From the NCBI GenBank assembly GCA_903959905.1, contig CAJBYO010000079.1:1-64000 (forward strand): DNA of 64,000 bases. Direction: 5' to 3'. Below the pieces are notes generated by a model. The model did not search any database. It saw only the letters and a list, made by a program, of their open reading frames with translations, and had not been told where the DNA came from. Both the position numbers and the translations under genes were made by a program. Origin of the DNA: an uncultured Bacteroidales bacterium. Lineage in GTDB: Bacteria; Bacteroidota; Bacteroidia; Bacteroidales; FEN-979. Of the stretch, positions 36,075 through 44,379 are shown one piece after another. The first letter of the stretch is position 1, and each line of letters begins with the position of its first letter.

Positions 36075-37334
36075 TTAATGAATTTCAAATCCAACATCCC
36101 GGAGATGGTTCCAGAATTGAGGATAAGATTTAACAACCACATCCGGATTAATTATTTTCAGAGATCCTGACTTGAGTGCAATGGGCGCCATGGCCATGGC
36201 TGTCCGATGATCGTTATACGACTCAAAGGTCAGGCCGGCTGGAAAAACCGGCTTTTTTGGAAGGATTTCAATGGCACTGACGGTGTGACCGTCACCATGC
36301 ATGCTAACAGCAAACCCCAGTTTCTCTATTTCACTTTGTAAAGCCCGCAGCCTGTCGGTCTCTTTGATCTGCAAACTCTGAACCCCTTCAAATCTCCCCC
36401 TGATGCCAATACCGGCACAGGTCGTAATGACTGCCTGGGCTATATCCGGATAGTCGGAAAAATCAAAATAAAAGCCATCGACCCTGGTGTTGACCTTTGT
36501 GAGACGGATCCCCTTATCAGAAAATTCGGTACGGATACCAAAATTCTGATAAATGGCAGGCAAAACAGCATCACCCTGGATACTGTCAAATTTCAACCCG
36601 GGCAATTCAAGGTCAACCTCATCAGCAAACACAGCTGCCTCATACCAGAAAGCGGCTGATGACCAATCTGGTTCTACCGTATAATCAGCAGGCATATATT
36701 TCCCGGGTTTAACATGAATCCTTGTTTTGCCTTTCTTAACACTGGCGCCGAAGAGTCTCATCAACCTGATTGTCATATCTATATACGGTTGTGACACCGC
36801 ATTGCCTTTCAAGTGGACCGTGAGTCCGTCGGGGAGATATGGCCCGATGAGCAGCAATGCCGTTGTGAACTGGCTGCTGATGCCCGGATCAACAGTAACA
36901 TCCTTTCCATGCAGTGCCTTGCCATTAATAAGCAAAGGCGGATAACCCGGTTTTGAAAGGTATTCAACGGAGGCACCCAGGTGTTTCATGGCATCAACGA
37001 GGATGCCGATCGGGCGCTGTTTCATTCGCTCTGACCCGGTCAACACCCATTTCCCTTCCCGCATTGCGAGGTAAGCAGTAAGAAACCGCATCACTGTTCC
37101 GGCATTGCCGACATCAAATTCCCTAACCTTCTTTTGCAGGCCCGCCTGGACCATTGCAGACAAACACTTCTGCAACATCTCCGTATCGTCTGCCACAGAG
37201 AGGTTTCCGATCTCAAAATCCACCCCGCTTAATGCCTTAATGATCAACACCCTGTTGCTGATACTTTTAGATGCCGGGAGATGAATGACACCCCGAAGCT
37301 CTTTACCTGACTTACTTACGACTATTGATTTCAT
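36075..37334 (-). CDS. aroA: 3-phosphoshikimate 1-carboxyvinyltransferase (EPSP synthase)
   Basis: 419 residues, normal length. It catalyses transfer of enolpyruvate from PEP to shikimate-3-phosphate in the cytoplasmic shikimate pathway. Visible motifs are the substrate loop LPASKSISNR (19-28), GNAGT (76-80) followed by VMRFLTAYLA, SERMKQRPIG, SSQFTTALLL, the IKETDRLRAL segment and the C-terminal SYNDHRTAMAMA. The two halves of the inside-out alpha/beta barrel are intact. It is 33 bp downstream of aroB, in the same direction, so an aro operon. Confidence 0.97.
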   Translation of the reverse strand: MKSIVVSKSGKELRGVIHLPASKSISNRVLIIKALSGVDFEIGNLSVADDTEMLQKCLSAMVQAGLQKKVREFDVGNAGTVMRFLTAYLAMREGKWVLTGSERMKQRPIGILVDAMKHLGASVEYLSKPGYPPLLINGKALHGKDVTVDPGISSQFTTALLLIGPYLPDGLTVHLKGNAVSQPYIDMTIRLMRLFGASVKKGKTRIHVKPGKYMPADYTVEPDWSSAAFWYEAAVFADEVDLELPGLKFDSIQGDAVLPAIYQNFGIRTEFSDKGIRLTKVNTRVDGFYFDFSDYPDIAQAVITTCAGIGIRGRFEGVQSLQIKETDRLRALQSEIEKLGFAVSMHGDGHTVSAIEILPKKPVFPAGLTFESYNDHRTAMAMAPIALKSGSLKIINPDVVVKSYPQFWNHLRDVGFEIH

Positions 37335-37367
37335 CCGGCATGAGGTTAGTGAACAGTATCGACCGCA

Positions 37368-38495
37368 TTAATCCCCGGGGGAAAATGACCCTTTGAGTGC
37401 GGAATTGTAATACCTGACAGCATCTGTTATCTCTTCTTCATTGCATTCCACATTGATTACAGGATGCCCCGGCTTTGATATAAGCGAAAACTGTGTTTTC
37501 CGGTTGTTATGCTTTTTATCCTGATGTATTTTATCCATCAGCGCAGGGATGGAACTTTCGTCAACCGGAAAAGGAGGAAATCCCGAAACAAGGTATTTTG
37601 TGATTTTTTCCAGGGCGGAACCGGGAAGCCCGGTTTTTATGAAGGAAAGGTATGAGGCGCATATCATACCTGCAGCCACAGCCTCCCCGTGTAAAAGTGC
37701 CGTTTCGTTCTGCTGCATAGAGAAGCTTTCCAGCGCATGGCCTATTGTATGACCAAAATTGAGTGCTTTACGATGGTTTGCTTCCCGGAAGTCGCGCATA
37801 ACAAGTTTGTTCTTGTAATGAACAGCATGAAGGACAAGTTTTGACCAGAACCCGCCATCCAGCGGCAACTGAAGCAATTCATCAACTGAATGTCCGGAAA
37901 GCCGGTTCCAGCCTGCCTCATCACCAATCAGCAGGCATTTGACAACTTCAGCAAGGCCTGAGCGCAAATGTGCGGCCGGCAAGGATTTCAAAAATTCGGG
38001 CGAGATGAATACACCTGCCGCAGCGTAAAAGAAACCAACCTGGTTCTTGAGGTTCCCGATATTGACAGCAGTTTTACCCCCAACAGAAGCGTCTGCCTGT
38101 CCGATCAGGGAAGTAGGAACATTAACATACCTTATTCCCCGCTTGTATCCTGCAGCGACAAAACCACCCAGATCACTGACCACGCCCCCCCCCAAGTTGA
38201 CCAGCAGGGAGGAACGGTCGGCCCCGGCTTCAAGGAGCTGCTGCCATATCTTTTCAGCGTTTGCCAGTGATTTTGAGTTCTCTCCCCCATCAATGCAAAT
38301 GATACGGGAGTTGTCAAAGAACCCTGAACGGTTAGTCAGAATCGGCAGGCAATGTTTTTGGGTATTTGGGTCAACAAGGATAAAAACACCAGTCGGGTGG
38401 AGGTTCCGGATCATGCCTTCCATCTCCGTGAGCACATTTTTGCCGGAAAAAACAGGAGTACGGTTAACTGTTACAATACGATTGGAAATTTTCAT
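37368..38495 (-). CDS. aroB: 3-dehydroquinate synthase
   Basis: 375 residues, ATG at 38495. It converts DAHP to 3-dehydroquinate, step two of the shikimate pathway, using NAD and a divalent metal. NAD-binding GGGVVSDLGGF lies at 102-112, and PTSLIGQADASVGGKTAVN follows. Probable metal ligands are E183 in GLAEVVK, H249 in FGHTIGHALE and H269 in HGEAVAAGM. It lies 20 bp after the alanine dehydrogenase gene and just before aroA; the three likely share a transcript. Confidence 0.97.
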   Translation of the reverse strand: MKISNRIVTVNRTPVFSGKNVLTEMEGMIRNLHPTGVFILVDPNTQKHCLPILTNRSGFFDNSRIICIDGGENSKSLANAEKIWQQLLEAGADRSSLLVNLGGGVVSDLGGFVAAGYKRGIRYVNVPTSLIGQADASVGGKTAVNIGNLKNQVGFFYAAAGVFISPEFLKSLPAAHLRSGLAEVVKCLLIGDEAGWNRLSGHSVDELLQLPLDGGFWSKLVLHAVHYKNKLVMRDFREANHRKALNFGHTIGHALESFSMQQNETALLHGEAVAAGMICASYLSFIKTGLPGSALEKITKYLVSGFPPFPVDESSIPALMDKIHQDKKHNNRKTQFSLISKPGHPVINVECNEEEITDAVRYYNSALKGSFSPGD

Positions 38496-38515
38496 TCTTG
38501 AGCCGGCAAATCAGG

Positions 38516-39739
38516 TTAATGGAAAGCGGCCATCAGCAGGCTGATATCCTGAAATGGCAGGTTATAGGATCGGCTTATAAACTGGTTTGTGAGTATACCA
38601 TTATATATATATACTCCCTGTCTCACTCCGTAATCGCGCTTGAGCAGGTTTTCAATACCCCCTTCAGATCCGATGTCAAGAATAATCGGAACAATAATAT
38701 TATTCAGTGCCTGTGAGGCAGTTCTCGGAACTTTGGAAGGAATATTTGGTACTGCATAATGAGTTACACCATGTACTTTGTAAACAGGTGATTTATGTGT
38801 GGTAGGCCTTGATGTTTCAAAACACCCCCCCTGATCAATGCTGACATCAATGGCAACAGCACCGTCTTTCATGTGCCTGATCATCTCTTCGCTGATGATG
38901 CAGGGGGTTTTGCCTTCCCGTGCATGAATGGCACCGATCAGGACATCGGCGGTGTGAAGTGACTCAACCAGGGCATTCGGATGCAGTATGGAGGTAAAAA
39001 CACGCATGCCAAGGTTACTCTGAAGCCTGCGCAGGCGATAAACAGAATTATCAAACACCTTCACCAGTGCCCCCAGGCCAATGGCAGAGCGGGCGGCAAA
39101 CTCCCCTACTGTGCCTGCTCCAATAATTACAACCTCCGAAGGAGTTATCCCGGTGAAACCGCCAAACATCTCGCCCCGCCCGTAATCGGGACTTGCCAGG
39201 TAGTCGGCGGCAATGAAAATGGAGGTACTGCCGGCTATTTCACTCATGGCACGAATGATGGCCAGCTGGTTCGTTTTATCGCGGATGGTTTCAAATGCAA
39301 GGGCTGTGACTTTCTTTGAAAGCAATGCACGGAAATAGGCCTCAGTCTGCATCGCAACCTGGATGGCTGAAAAGACCGTCTGCTTTGGCCTGAGCATGTC
39401 AATTTCTTCGCAATTCGCAGGGCCCACTTTGAGGATGATATCGGCTTTAAAGACCTCCCCGGGAGAATAAACAACATGTGCTCCTGCCTCACTGTATTCG
39501 TGATCTGAAAAATGGGCGGCAACACCGGCCCCGGCCTCCACCATTACCTGGTGCCCGTTGCTGCAAAGTAATGCCACACCATCAGGAACAAGTGATACAC
39601 GGTTTTCCTGAACTGAAACCTCCTTTGGAACACCGATCAATAATTTACTTGGCTGACGTCCAACCTCCAGAGTCTCTTCCAATGGCATAAGTCGCTCGAC
39701 CTGGGATAAACGCATAAAATCCGGACGGGGTTCTTCCAT
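38516..39739 (-). CDS. ald: Alanine dehydrogenase (AlaDH/PNT family)
   Basis: 407 residues; the core resembles alanine dehydrogenases (~370 residues) with about 32 extra N-terminal residues, a form seen in Bacteroidota. It interconverts L-alanine and pyruvate plus ammonia with NAD. Motifs: IGVPKEVSVQENRVSLVPDG (35-54), EAGAGVAA, KVGPA (104-108), Rossmann GAGTVGEFAA (207-216), and HYAVPNIPSKVPRTAS. The related transhydrogenase alpha subunit shares the fold, but no PntB-like gene is nearby, so alanine dehydrogenase is preferred. First gene of the ald-aroB-aroA run. Confidence 0.88.
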   Translation of the reverse strand: MEEPRPDFMRLSQVERLMPLEETLEVGRQPSKLLIGVPKEVSVQENRVSLVPDGVALLCSNGHQVMVEAGAGVAAHFSDHEYSEAGAHVVYSPGEVFKADIILKVGPANCEEIDMLRPKQTVFSAIQVAMQTEAYFRALLSKKVTALAFETIRDKTNQLAIIRAMSEIAGSTSIFIAADYLASPDYGRGEMFGGFTGITPSEVVIIGAGTVGEFAARSAIGLGALVKVFDNSVYRLRRLQSNLGMRVFTSILHPNALVESLHTADVLIGAIHAREGKTPCIISEEMIRHMKDGAVAIDVSIDQGGCFETSRPTTHKSPVYKVHGVTHYAVPNIPSKVPRTASQALNNIIVPIILDIGSEGGIENLLKRDYGVRQGVYIYNGILTNQFISRSYNLPFQDISLLMAAFH

Positions 39740-39799
39740 GGGGTATAAAATTTAGACGAAGATACAAAAAAATGGCGAAACAGCCAAACAGGAATAAGG

Positions 39800-40501
39800 T
39801 CAGCCTATCCGGCTGATTTTACGGAGTGCTTCCACATCAAAGAGTTCCATCTCATGATCTGAAATTTTCACAAGTCCCTCTTTCTGAAAATCACGTAAAA
39901 TTTTAACAGCGCTCTCACGCGACATGGCCGAAAGATCAGCCAGCTCAAACCGTGAAAGGATCATTGGAAACCTGGGCAGGTTAAAAATCTCGTCATGGAG
40001 ATACAGCAAAGCATCGGCCATTCTTCCCGGCATCTGTTTTTGCGTGAGGAAGATAAGACGGTTGTACACCCGCAAAACATCCCGGCTGAAATCCCGCAGG
40101 AACTCTTCTGCAAAGGACTGGTTTCCTTTCAGAATGTCTTTAAAAACCTGGAGGTTGATGAAACAAACAGCTGAATCGGTAAGCGCAGTAATAGTAAAAT
40201 GATGGCGCTGATCAAAATAGATCCCGGGCCCTCCAATGAAACTGGTAGGTTTTACGATCCTCAGTATGGACGACCTGCCTTCAATCCCCTCAATATACAC
40301 TTTCGCAAGCCCGCTGTTTACAGATAAGACATGGGACATGAAAGTGCCTTGCTTTTTAATGGTCTCCCCTGCCTTGAAATTAACATGGATCTTGTTGGCA
40401 TCCACGAGTTTCAATTCCTCTTTGTTTAAAAAGGAAAAGATAGGCGCCATGCATTGACAACCTTCGCAACTCCGAGATGATTTTTCAAAATACTCCGACA
40501 T
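39800..40501 (-). CDS. Crp/Fnr family regulator with FNR-like cysteines
   Basis: 233 residues. An N-terminal cyclic-nucleotide-binding-type beta-roll (about 20-140) is followed by a helix-turn-helix (LSRFELADLSAMSRESAVKILRDF). Cysteines C12, C15 and C17 precede the roll and C113 lies inside it, an arrangement like the four [4Fe-4S] ligands of E. coli FNR (three N-terminal plus one central). The recognition helix contains SRES, close to the ExxSR used by FNR. It is divergent from an electron-transfer operon with a perfect FNR box between them. Inferred role: oxygen- or NO-responsive control of that operon and possibly of itself. Confidence 0.85.
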   Translation of the reverse strand: MSEYFEKSSRSCEGCQCMAPIFSFLNKEELKLVDANKIHVNFKAGETIKKQGTFMSHVLSVNSGLAKVYIEGIEGRSSILRIVKPTSFIGGPGIYFDQRHHFTITALTDSAVCFINLQVFKDILKGNQSFAEEFLRDFSRDVLRVYNRLIFLTQKQMPGRMADALLYLHDEIFNLPRFPMILSRFELADLSAMSRESAVKILRDFQKEGLVKISDHEMELFDVEALRKISRIG

Positions 40502-40545
40502 CAGGAATATGTTTTTGCTTTTGAGTGCATAAAATTAACGCAAAA

Positions 40546-40559
40546 TTGATATATATCAA
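40546..40559. promoter_or_regulatory. Perfect FNR-type operator
   Basis: TTGATATATATCAA matches TTGAT-N4-ATCAA without mismatch. It is 45 bp upstream of the Crp/Fnr start and 137 bp upstream of the ferredoxin start. Its centre (40552.5) lies about 41 bp before position 40594, the class II activation distance if transcription of the plus operon starts there. Confidence 0.82.
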
Positions 40560-40658
40560 CTTTTATTAATGTTTAATTCCGGTTTGCAAACATTAAATAT
40601 CCACATTTATGTGTCAAAATTGCCGGAAAAGAGTGCCAAGACTGAAAATTTATCAAGG

Positions 40659-40666
40659 TAGATTTG
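40659..40666 (+). promoter_or_regulatory. Candidate -7 box for electron-transfer operon
   Basis: TAGATTTG fits TAnnTTTG but lacks a TTG at the right distance upstream. An alternative weaker box ends at 40586 (CCGGTTTG) within the palindrome GTTTGCAAAC (40582-40591), which would place the FNR box near -41. The sequence does not decide which is used. Confidence 0.35.
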
Positions 40667-40695
40667 ACAAGTTGAATAAACGAACGTCTGGCACC

Positions 40696-41643
40696 ATGAA
40701 ACACAATTCGTCAAATCGCAGAAACTTCCTTAAACTGGGCATTGCCGCCGGAGCCACGGCGCTCATTGCCGGTGGCGGGAGCGCTTTATCGGCCATTGGG
40801 GAACCGGAAAACAAAGAAACCGGTGAAAAAATTAAGCTCCTTACCCCCGACGGTAAACTGGTTGAAGTGGATAAAGGGCATGTATGCTGTCAGCCGGCAG
40901 GCAACCTTGAAGCCAGGGAAGGCCTCCCAAATAAAAAAATGGTGATGGTCATTGACCTTGCGAAGTGCCGAAACGCCAGGAAATGCCTTGAGGGATGCCA
41001 GAAAATGCATTTTCTGCCACCCCAGATGGAGTGGATTAAATTCTATCTGTTGCGTGAAAGCGAAGACCAGGCACCATACTGGTTCCCAAAACCATGCCTG
41101 CATTGCAACAATCCCCCGTGCGTTAAAGTATGCCCGGTGGGTGCTACTTTCAAACGCACCGATGGTATAGTTTTAATTGACAATGACCGTTGCATCGGCT
41201 GTAAATTCTGTATGGCTGCCTGCCCGTATTCTTCCAGGGTTTTCAACTGGGAGGAACCGAAGATACCTGATGCAGCCAATCCCGGCAAATACTCCCCGGA
41301 AACAAGTACACCTCCCAAGGTAGGTACGGTGAGCAAATGCGACTTCTGCCCTGACATGGTCAGAAAGGGCGAACTTCCCTCGTGTGTCACTTCCTGTCCC
41401 AACGGGGTAATTTATTATGGCGACAAAAATGAGGATTCGGTCACAAACGGAACAGATACCGTAAGATTCAGCGAAATGCTCTATGCCCGGGCAGCCTACC
41501 GGTATATGGAAGAACTGGGAACCGAACCCAGTGTATATTATCTTCCGCCTGTTGACCGTGCCTTTGACTACAAGGAAGGTTTTGAGGGATTAAGCGAAGA
41601 AGAAATTGCCCTGTATAAAAAAGAAGCCAGGATCACTGAATAA
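40696..41643 (+). CDS. Tat-exported four-cluster ferredoxin subunit (NrfC/HybA-like)
   Basis: 315 residues from the ATG at 40696. A longer frame exists upstream, but this start puts a Tat signal at the N-terminus (NRRNFLKLGIAAGATALIAGG segment). Four cysteine groups follow: CRNARKCLEGCQ, CLHCNNPPCVKVCPVGA, CIGCKFCMAACPYSS, and CDFCP...CVTSCPNG. This is the electron-transfer subunit of the NrfC/DmsB/HybA type that passes electrons between a periplasmic partner and an NrfD-type membrane protein. The next gene, 11 bp away, is that membrane protein. No molybdopterin or hydrogenase catalytic gene is adjacent. Confidence 0.88.
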   Translation: MKHNSSNRRNFLKLGIAAGATALIAGGGSALSAIGEPENKETGEKIKLLTPDGKLVEVDKGHVCCQPAGNLEAREGLPNKKMVMVIDLAKCRNARKCLEGCQKMHFLPPQMEWIKFYLLRESEDQAPYWFPKPCLHCNNPPCVKVCPVGATFKRTDGIVLIDNDRCIGCKFCMAACPYSSRVFNWEEPKIPDAANPGKYSPETSTPPKVGTVSKCDFCPDMVRKGELPSCVTSCPNGVIYYGDKNEDSVTNGTDTVRFSEMLYARAAYRYMEELGTEPSVYYLPPVDRAFDYKEGFEGLSEEEIALYKKEARITE

Positions 41644-41654
41644 AAAAACTACCT

Positions 41655-43874
41655 ATGAACGAGGAGGAAAAAACACAACAGAATCTGATTGCCTTCAAGC
41701 CCATGCTTGAAACCATGAACAAAAAAGGCATCGCTGTAATTGTCTTTTTGTTACTGGTTATTTGTTTCGGGCTCTATTGCCTGTACATCCAGGTGGCAGA
41801 CGGCCATATCGTAACCGGGATGAGGGACAATGTAGTCTGGGGGCTTTACATTGTCAATTTCATCTTTTTTATCGGGATCAGCTACGCCGGTGCATTAATC
41901 TCCGGTATCCTGCATTTATTGCGGGTTCCATGGCGGACACCGATCATCAGGATGGCGGAGGTGATCACTGTTATCTCCACGATGATCGGCCCTACCTATA
42001 TATTATTATGTATCGGCAGGCTTGACCGGCTTCCTAACTTAATACTTTTTGGCAGAATCCAGTCACCGATCATCTGGGACGTAATCGCGATTACCACTTA
42101 CCTGTCGGGCAGTATCATCTTTCTTTACCTGGCCATGATCCGCGACCTCGCAATACTCCGCGACAACCCGGTAACGGTAGCAAAGTGGCGAAATCCCATT
42201 TACAGGTTCTTGTCTGTCAGGTATAAGGATACGACCAAACAAAAGGAACTGCTCAACTTGTCAACCGACCTCCTTTCAATTGTCATCATTCCGCTTGCCA
42301 TCCTTGTTCACTCCGTGCTTGCATGGATATTCGGGATGACCCTCAGGCCGGGATGGCACAGTACGATTTTCGCGCCCTACTTTGTTGTCGCAGCGGTGTA
42401 TTCCGGAACCGGCGTTCTCATCATGGTTATGTGGGTCTTCCGCAAGATCTATCACCTTGAATCACAAATAACCAAAATCCACTTCAATTACCTTGGCATG
42501 ATCATGATCATCCTTGGGGCTCTTTACGGATATTTCACTTTCAGTGAATACCTGACCAGCTGGTACGGCTCCATCAAATGGGATATGGACGTGCTGTACA
42601 GGTTGTTCAGTCCGGATGAATATTTGTTGCAATTCATCTTTGCCGCTTTCCTGGGTGTTCTTGTTCCAATCATCATTGTGACTGTTCCAAAGTTCAGAAA
42701 CATAAATTCAATAGCAGTAGCTGCGACGATTGCGGTGGCTGCCATGTGGGTAAAACGTTACCTGATCATCATCCCCACCCTTGAATCACCTTTACTGCCG
42801 TTGCATGACCTGCGGCCTGAATACGCCCAATACTCGGCTACCTGGGTTGAATGGGGGCTTACTTTTGCCGGCATTGCCATGTTTATTCTGCTCTTTTACC
42901 TGTTTTCAAAGTTCATTCCGATCCTGCCTGTCGTGAGAACAGGTGAAGAAAAGGACTATTCCAGGTTGAGGAAAATTGTTTTTGAAAAGCAGATGAAACA
43001 GGTTATCCGCGAGAAAAAGAAGAGTGATACCGTGGTCACCGGATTACTCATCCTCCTGCTCATGTCACCGTTTACATCTGCCTTTTCCCAGGAAGGGAAC
43101 GAATTGCAGACAGTTTTAAAACTGGAATATTTCCATATAGACTCAACCCAGAAACTCACAGCCACCCTGCGTTCAAAGGAATCAGGAAAGTTTTCCCCCG
43201 TTGAGGGAATGGAAATCACTTTTAAATATAAAAAGGGTGATACGGAGACTGCTTTGGGAACAGCCTCAACGAATAAAAAGGGTAAGGGTTCTGTTGAGAT
43301 ACCAGGGGAGATTCTCACATCAGGCGGTGATAAAGGCATCTATTCTTTTGAGGCAACTTTTGCTGGTAAAGATAAATACCCGGCAGCTTCCGGCGAAACC
43401 TCCATAAAACCGTTAAGGCTGGAAATGTCGTTCAATCAACAGGAGGCCGATAAAGTTGCAAATCTGAAAGCTTTTGAACTGGATGCCAGCAACAACTGGG
43501 TTCCTGTTGAAAACCTTGACATACAGTTTTATGTTCCGCGAACCTTCAGCCTGATGAATGTGGGGAAAAGCTCCTTTGTGAATGGACTAACCAGCATTGA
43601 ATTTCCGACCAGCGTGCCGGGGAACCAGCTTGGATATCTCACCCTCCTGGCTAAAATCGAGGACAACGAGCAATATGGAAATGTTGAGGTAAGCGGGACC
43701 ATTAACTGGGGAAAACCTTTACCACCCGCGAACATCATTGAAAGGGGATTGGGTGACACGGATGCACCCCTCTGGATGGTTTACACCCTCATCGTTTTAC
43801 TGTCACTTGTGTGGTTTCATTATATGTATGTTATTTTCACCGTTTTCCGGATCAGACATTTGGGAAAATCATAG
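41655..43874 (+). CDS. NrfD-like quinone-interacting membrane protein fused to Ig-like domain
   Basis: 739 residues. Residues 1-435 form a multi-helix NrfD/PsrC/HybB-like membrane domain. After a basic cytosolic linker rich in K/R, a further hydrophobic segment lies near 458-475 (VVTGLLILLLMSPFTSAFSQ), ending like a signal peptide. About 225 residues of beta-rich, probably periplasmic, Ig-like sequence follow, and a last membrane helix near 708-728. The NrfD family alone is ~300-450 residues, so the C-terminal half is an added module. Expected job: quinol oxidation or quinone reduction coupled to the upstream ferredoxin and the downstream cytochrome c. The fusion is seen directly; its purpose is unknown. 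Confidence 0.85.
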   Translation: MNEEEKTQQNLIAFKPMLETMNKKGIAVIVFLLLVICFGLYCLYIQVADGHIVTGMRDNVVWGLYIVNFIFFIGISYAGALISGILHLLRVPWRTPIIRMAEVITVISTMIGPTYILLCIGRLDRLPNLILFGRIQSPIIWDVIAITTYLSGSIIFLYLAMIRDLAILRDNPVTVAKWRNPIYRFLSVRYKDTTKQKELLNLSTDLLSIVIIPLAILVHSVLAWIFGMTLRPGWHSTIFAPYFVVAAVYSGTGVLIMVMWVFRKIYHLESQITKIHFNYLGMIMIILGALYGYFTFSEYLTSWYGSIKWDMDVLYRLFSPDEYLLQFIFAAFLGVLVPIIIVTVPKFRNINSIAVAATIAVAAMWVKRYLIIIPTLESPLLPLHDLRPEYAQYSATWVEWGLTFAGIAMFILLFYLFSKFIPILPVVRTGEEKDYSRLRKIVFEKQMKQVIREKKKSDTVVTGLLILLLMSPFTSAFSQEGNELQTVLKLEYFHIDSTQKLTATLRSKESGKFSPVEGMEITFKYKKGDTETALGTASTNKKGKGSVEIPGEILTSGGDKGIYSFEATFAGKDKYPAASGETSIKPLRLEMSFNQQEADKVANLKAFELDASNNWVPVENLDIQFYVPRTFSLMNVGKSSFVNGLTSIEFPTSVPGNQLGYLTLLAKIEDNEQYGNVEVSGTINWGKPLPPANIIERGLGDTDAPLWMVYTLIVLLSLVWFHYMYVIFTVFRIRHLGKS

Positions 43875-43890
43875 TCAATTTTATAATTCT

Positions 43891-43898
43891 TACCTTTG
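43891..43898 (+). promoter_or_regulatory. -7 box for cytochrome c gene
   Basis: TACCTTTG fits TAnnTTTG. No TTG is found at the usual distance, so the upstream half is weak. It lies in the 74-bp gap after the NrfD-like gene and suggests extra, independent transcription of the cytochrome. Confidence 0.45.
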
Positions 43899-43948
43899 CC
43901 ATATTATTCGTTAAACAATTATAATCATTATCTAAACAAGGAGATTTT

Positions 43949-44368
43949 ATGAAAACAAATCAGATTAAATTAATCTTTTGTTCTGCTGTACTGCTTGCAG
44001 CTTTTTCAATTTCAAGTGTAATGCAGGCTCAAACAGCAGGTGGCTGGAATATCCCGGCTAAATTCAAGACAACAAAAAATCCTGTTGCAGTTACCAAGGA
44101 AAGTGTTGCTGACGGGAAGGAACTTTATGCAAAACATTGCAAATCATGCCACGGCCCCAAAGGACTTGGCGACGGACCAAAAGCCGCCACACTGGACGTT
44201 GGTTGCAGCGATTTTTCAACCAAGAAGTTCCAGGCAATGACCGACGGTGAGATTTTCTTCCAGATCAGCGAAGGAAAAGGCAAAATGCCTGCCTTCAAGA
44301 AAACCATTGCTGAAGATAACGGACGCTGGGCAATTGTTAACTATATCAGGACCATGGCAGCCAAATAA
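43949..44368 (+). CDS. Small monohaem cytochrome c
   Basis: 139 residues, ATG at 43949, preceded by an AAGGAG Shine-Dalgarno-like sequence, which is rare for this phylum. A signal peptide ends VMQAQ. The haem-binding motif CKSCH is at 64-68 and the probable axial Met is M113 in GKMPAF, in a C-terminal helix context typical of class I cytochromes c. It is periplasmic and probably the electron partner of the ferredoxin/NrfD module encoded just upstream. Confidence 0.93.
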   Translation: MKTNQIKLIFCSAVLLAAFSISSVMQAQTAGGWNIPAKFKTTKNPVAVTKESVADGKELYAKHCKSCHGPKGLGDGPKAATLDVGCSDFSTKKFQAMTDGEIFFQISEGKGKMPAFKKTIAEDNGRWAIVNYIRTMAAK

Positions 44369-44379
44369 AGCGTAATCAG

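Noticed and set aside
40609..40695. Upstream extension of the ferredoxin gene to 40609
   Set aside because: It would place the Tat motif about 37 residues inside the protein; the ATG at 40696 gives a normal Tat signal.
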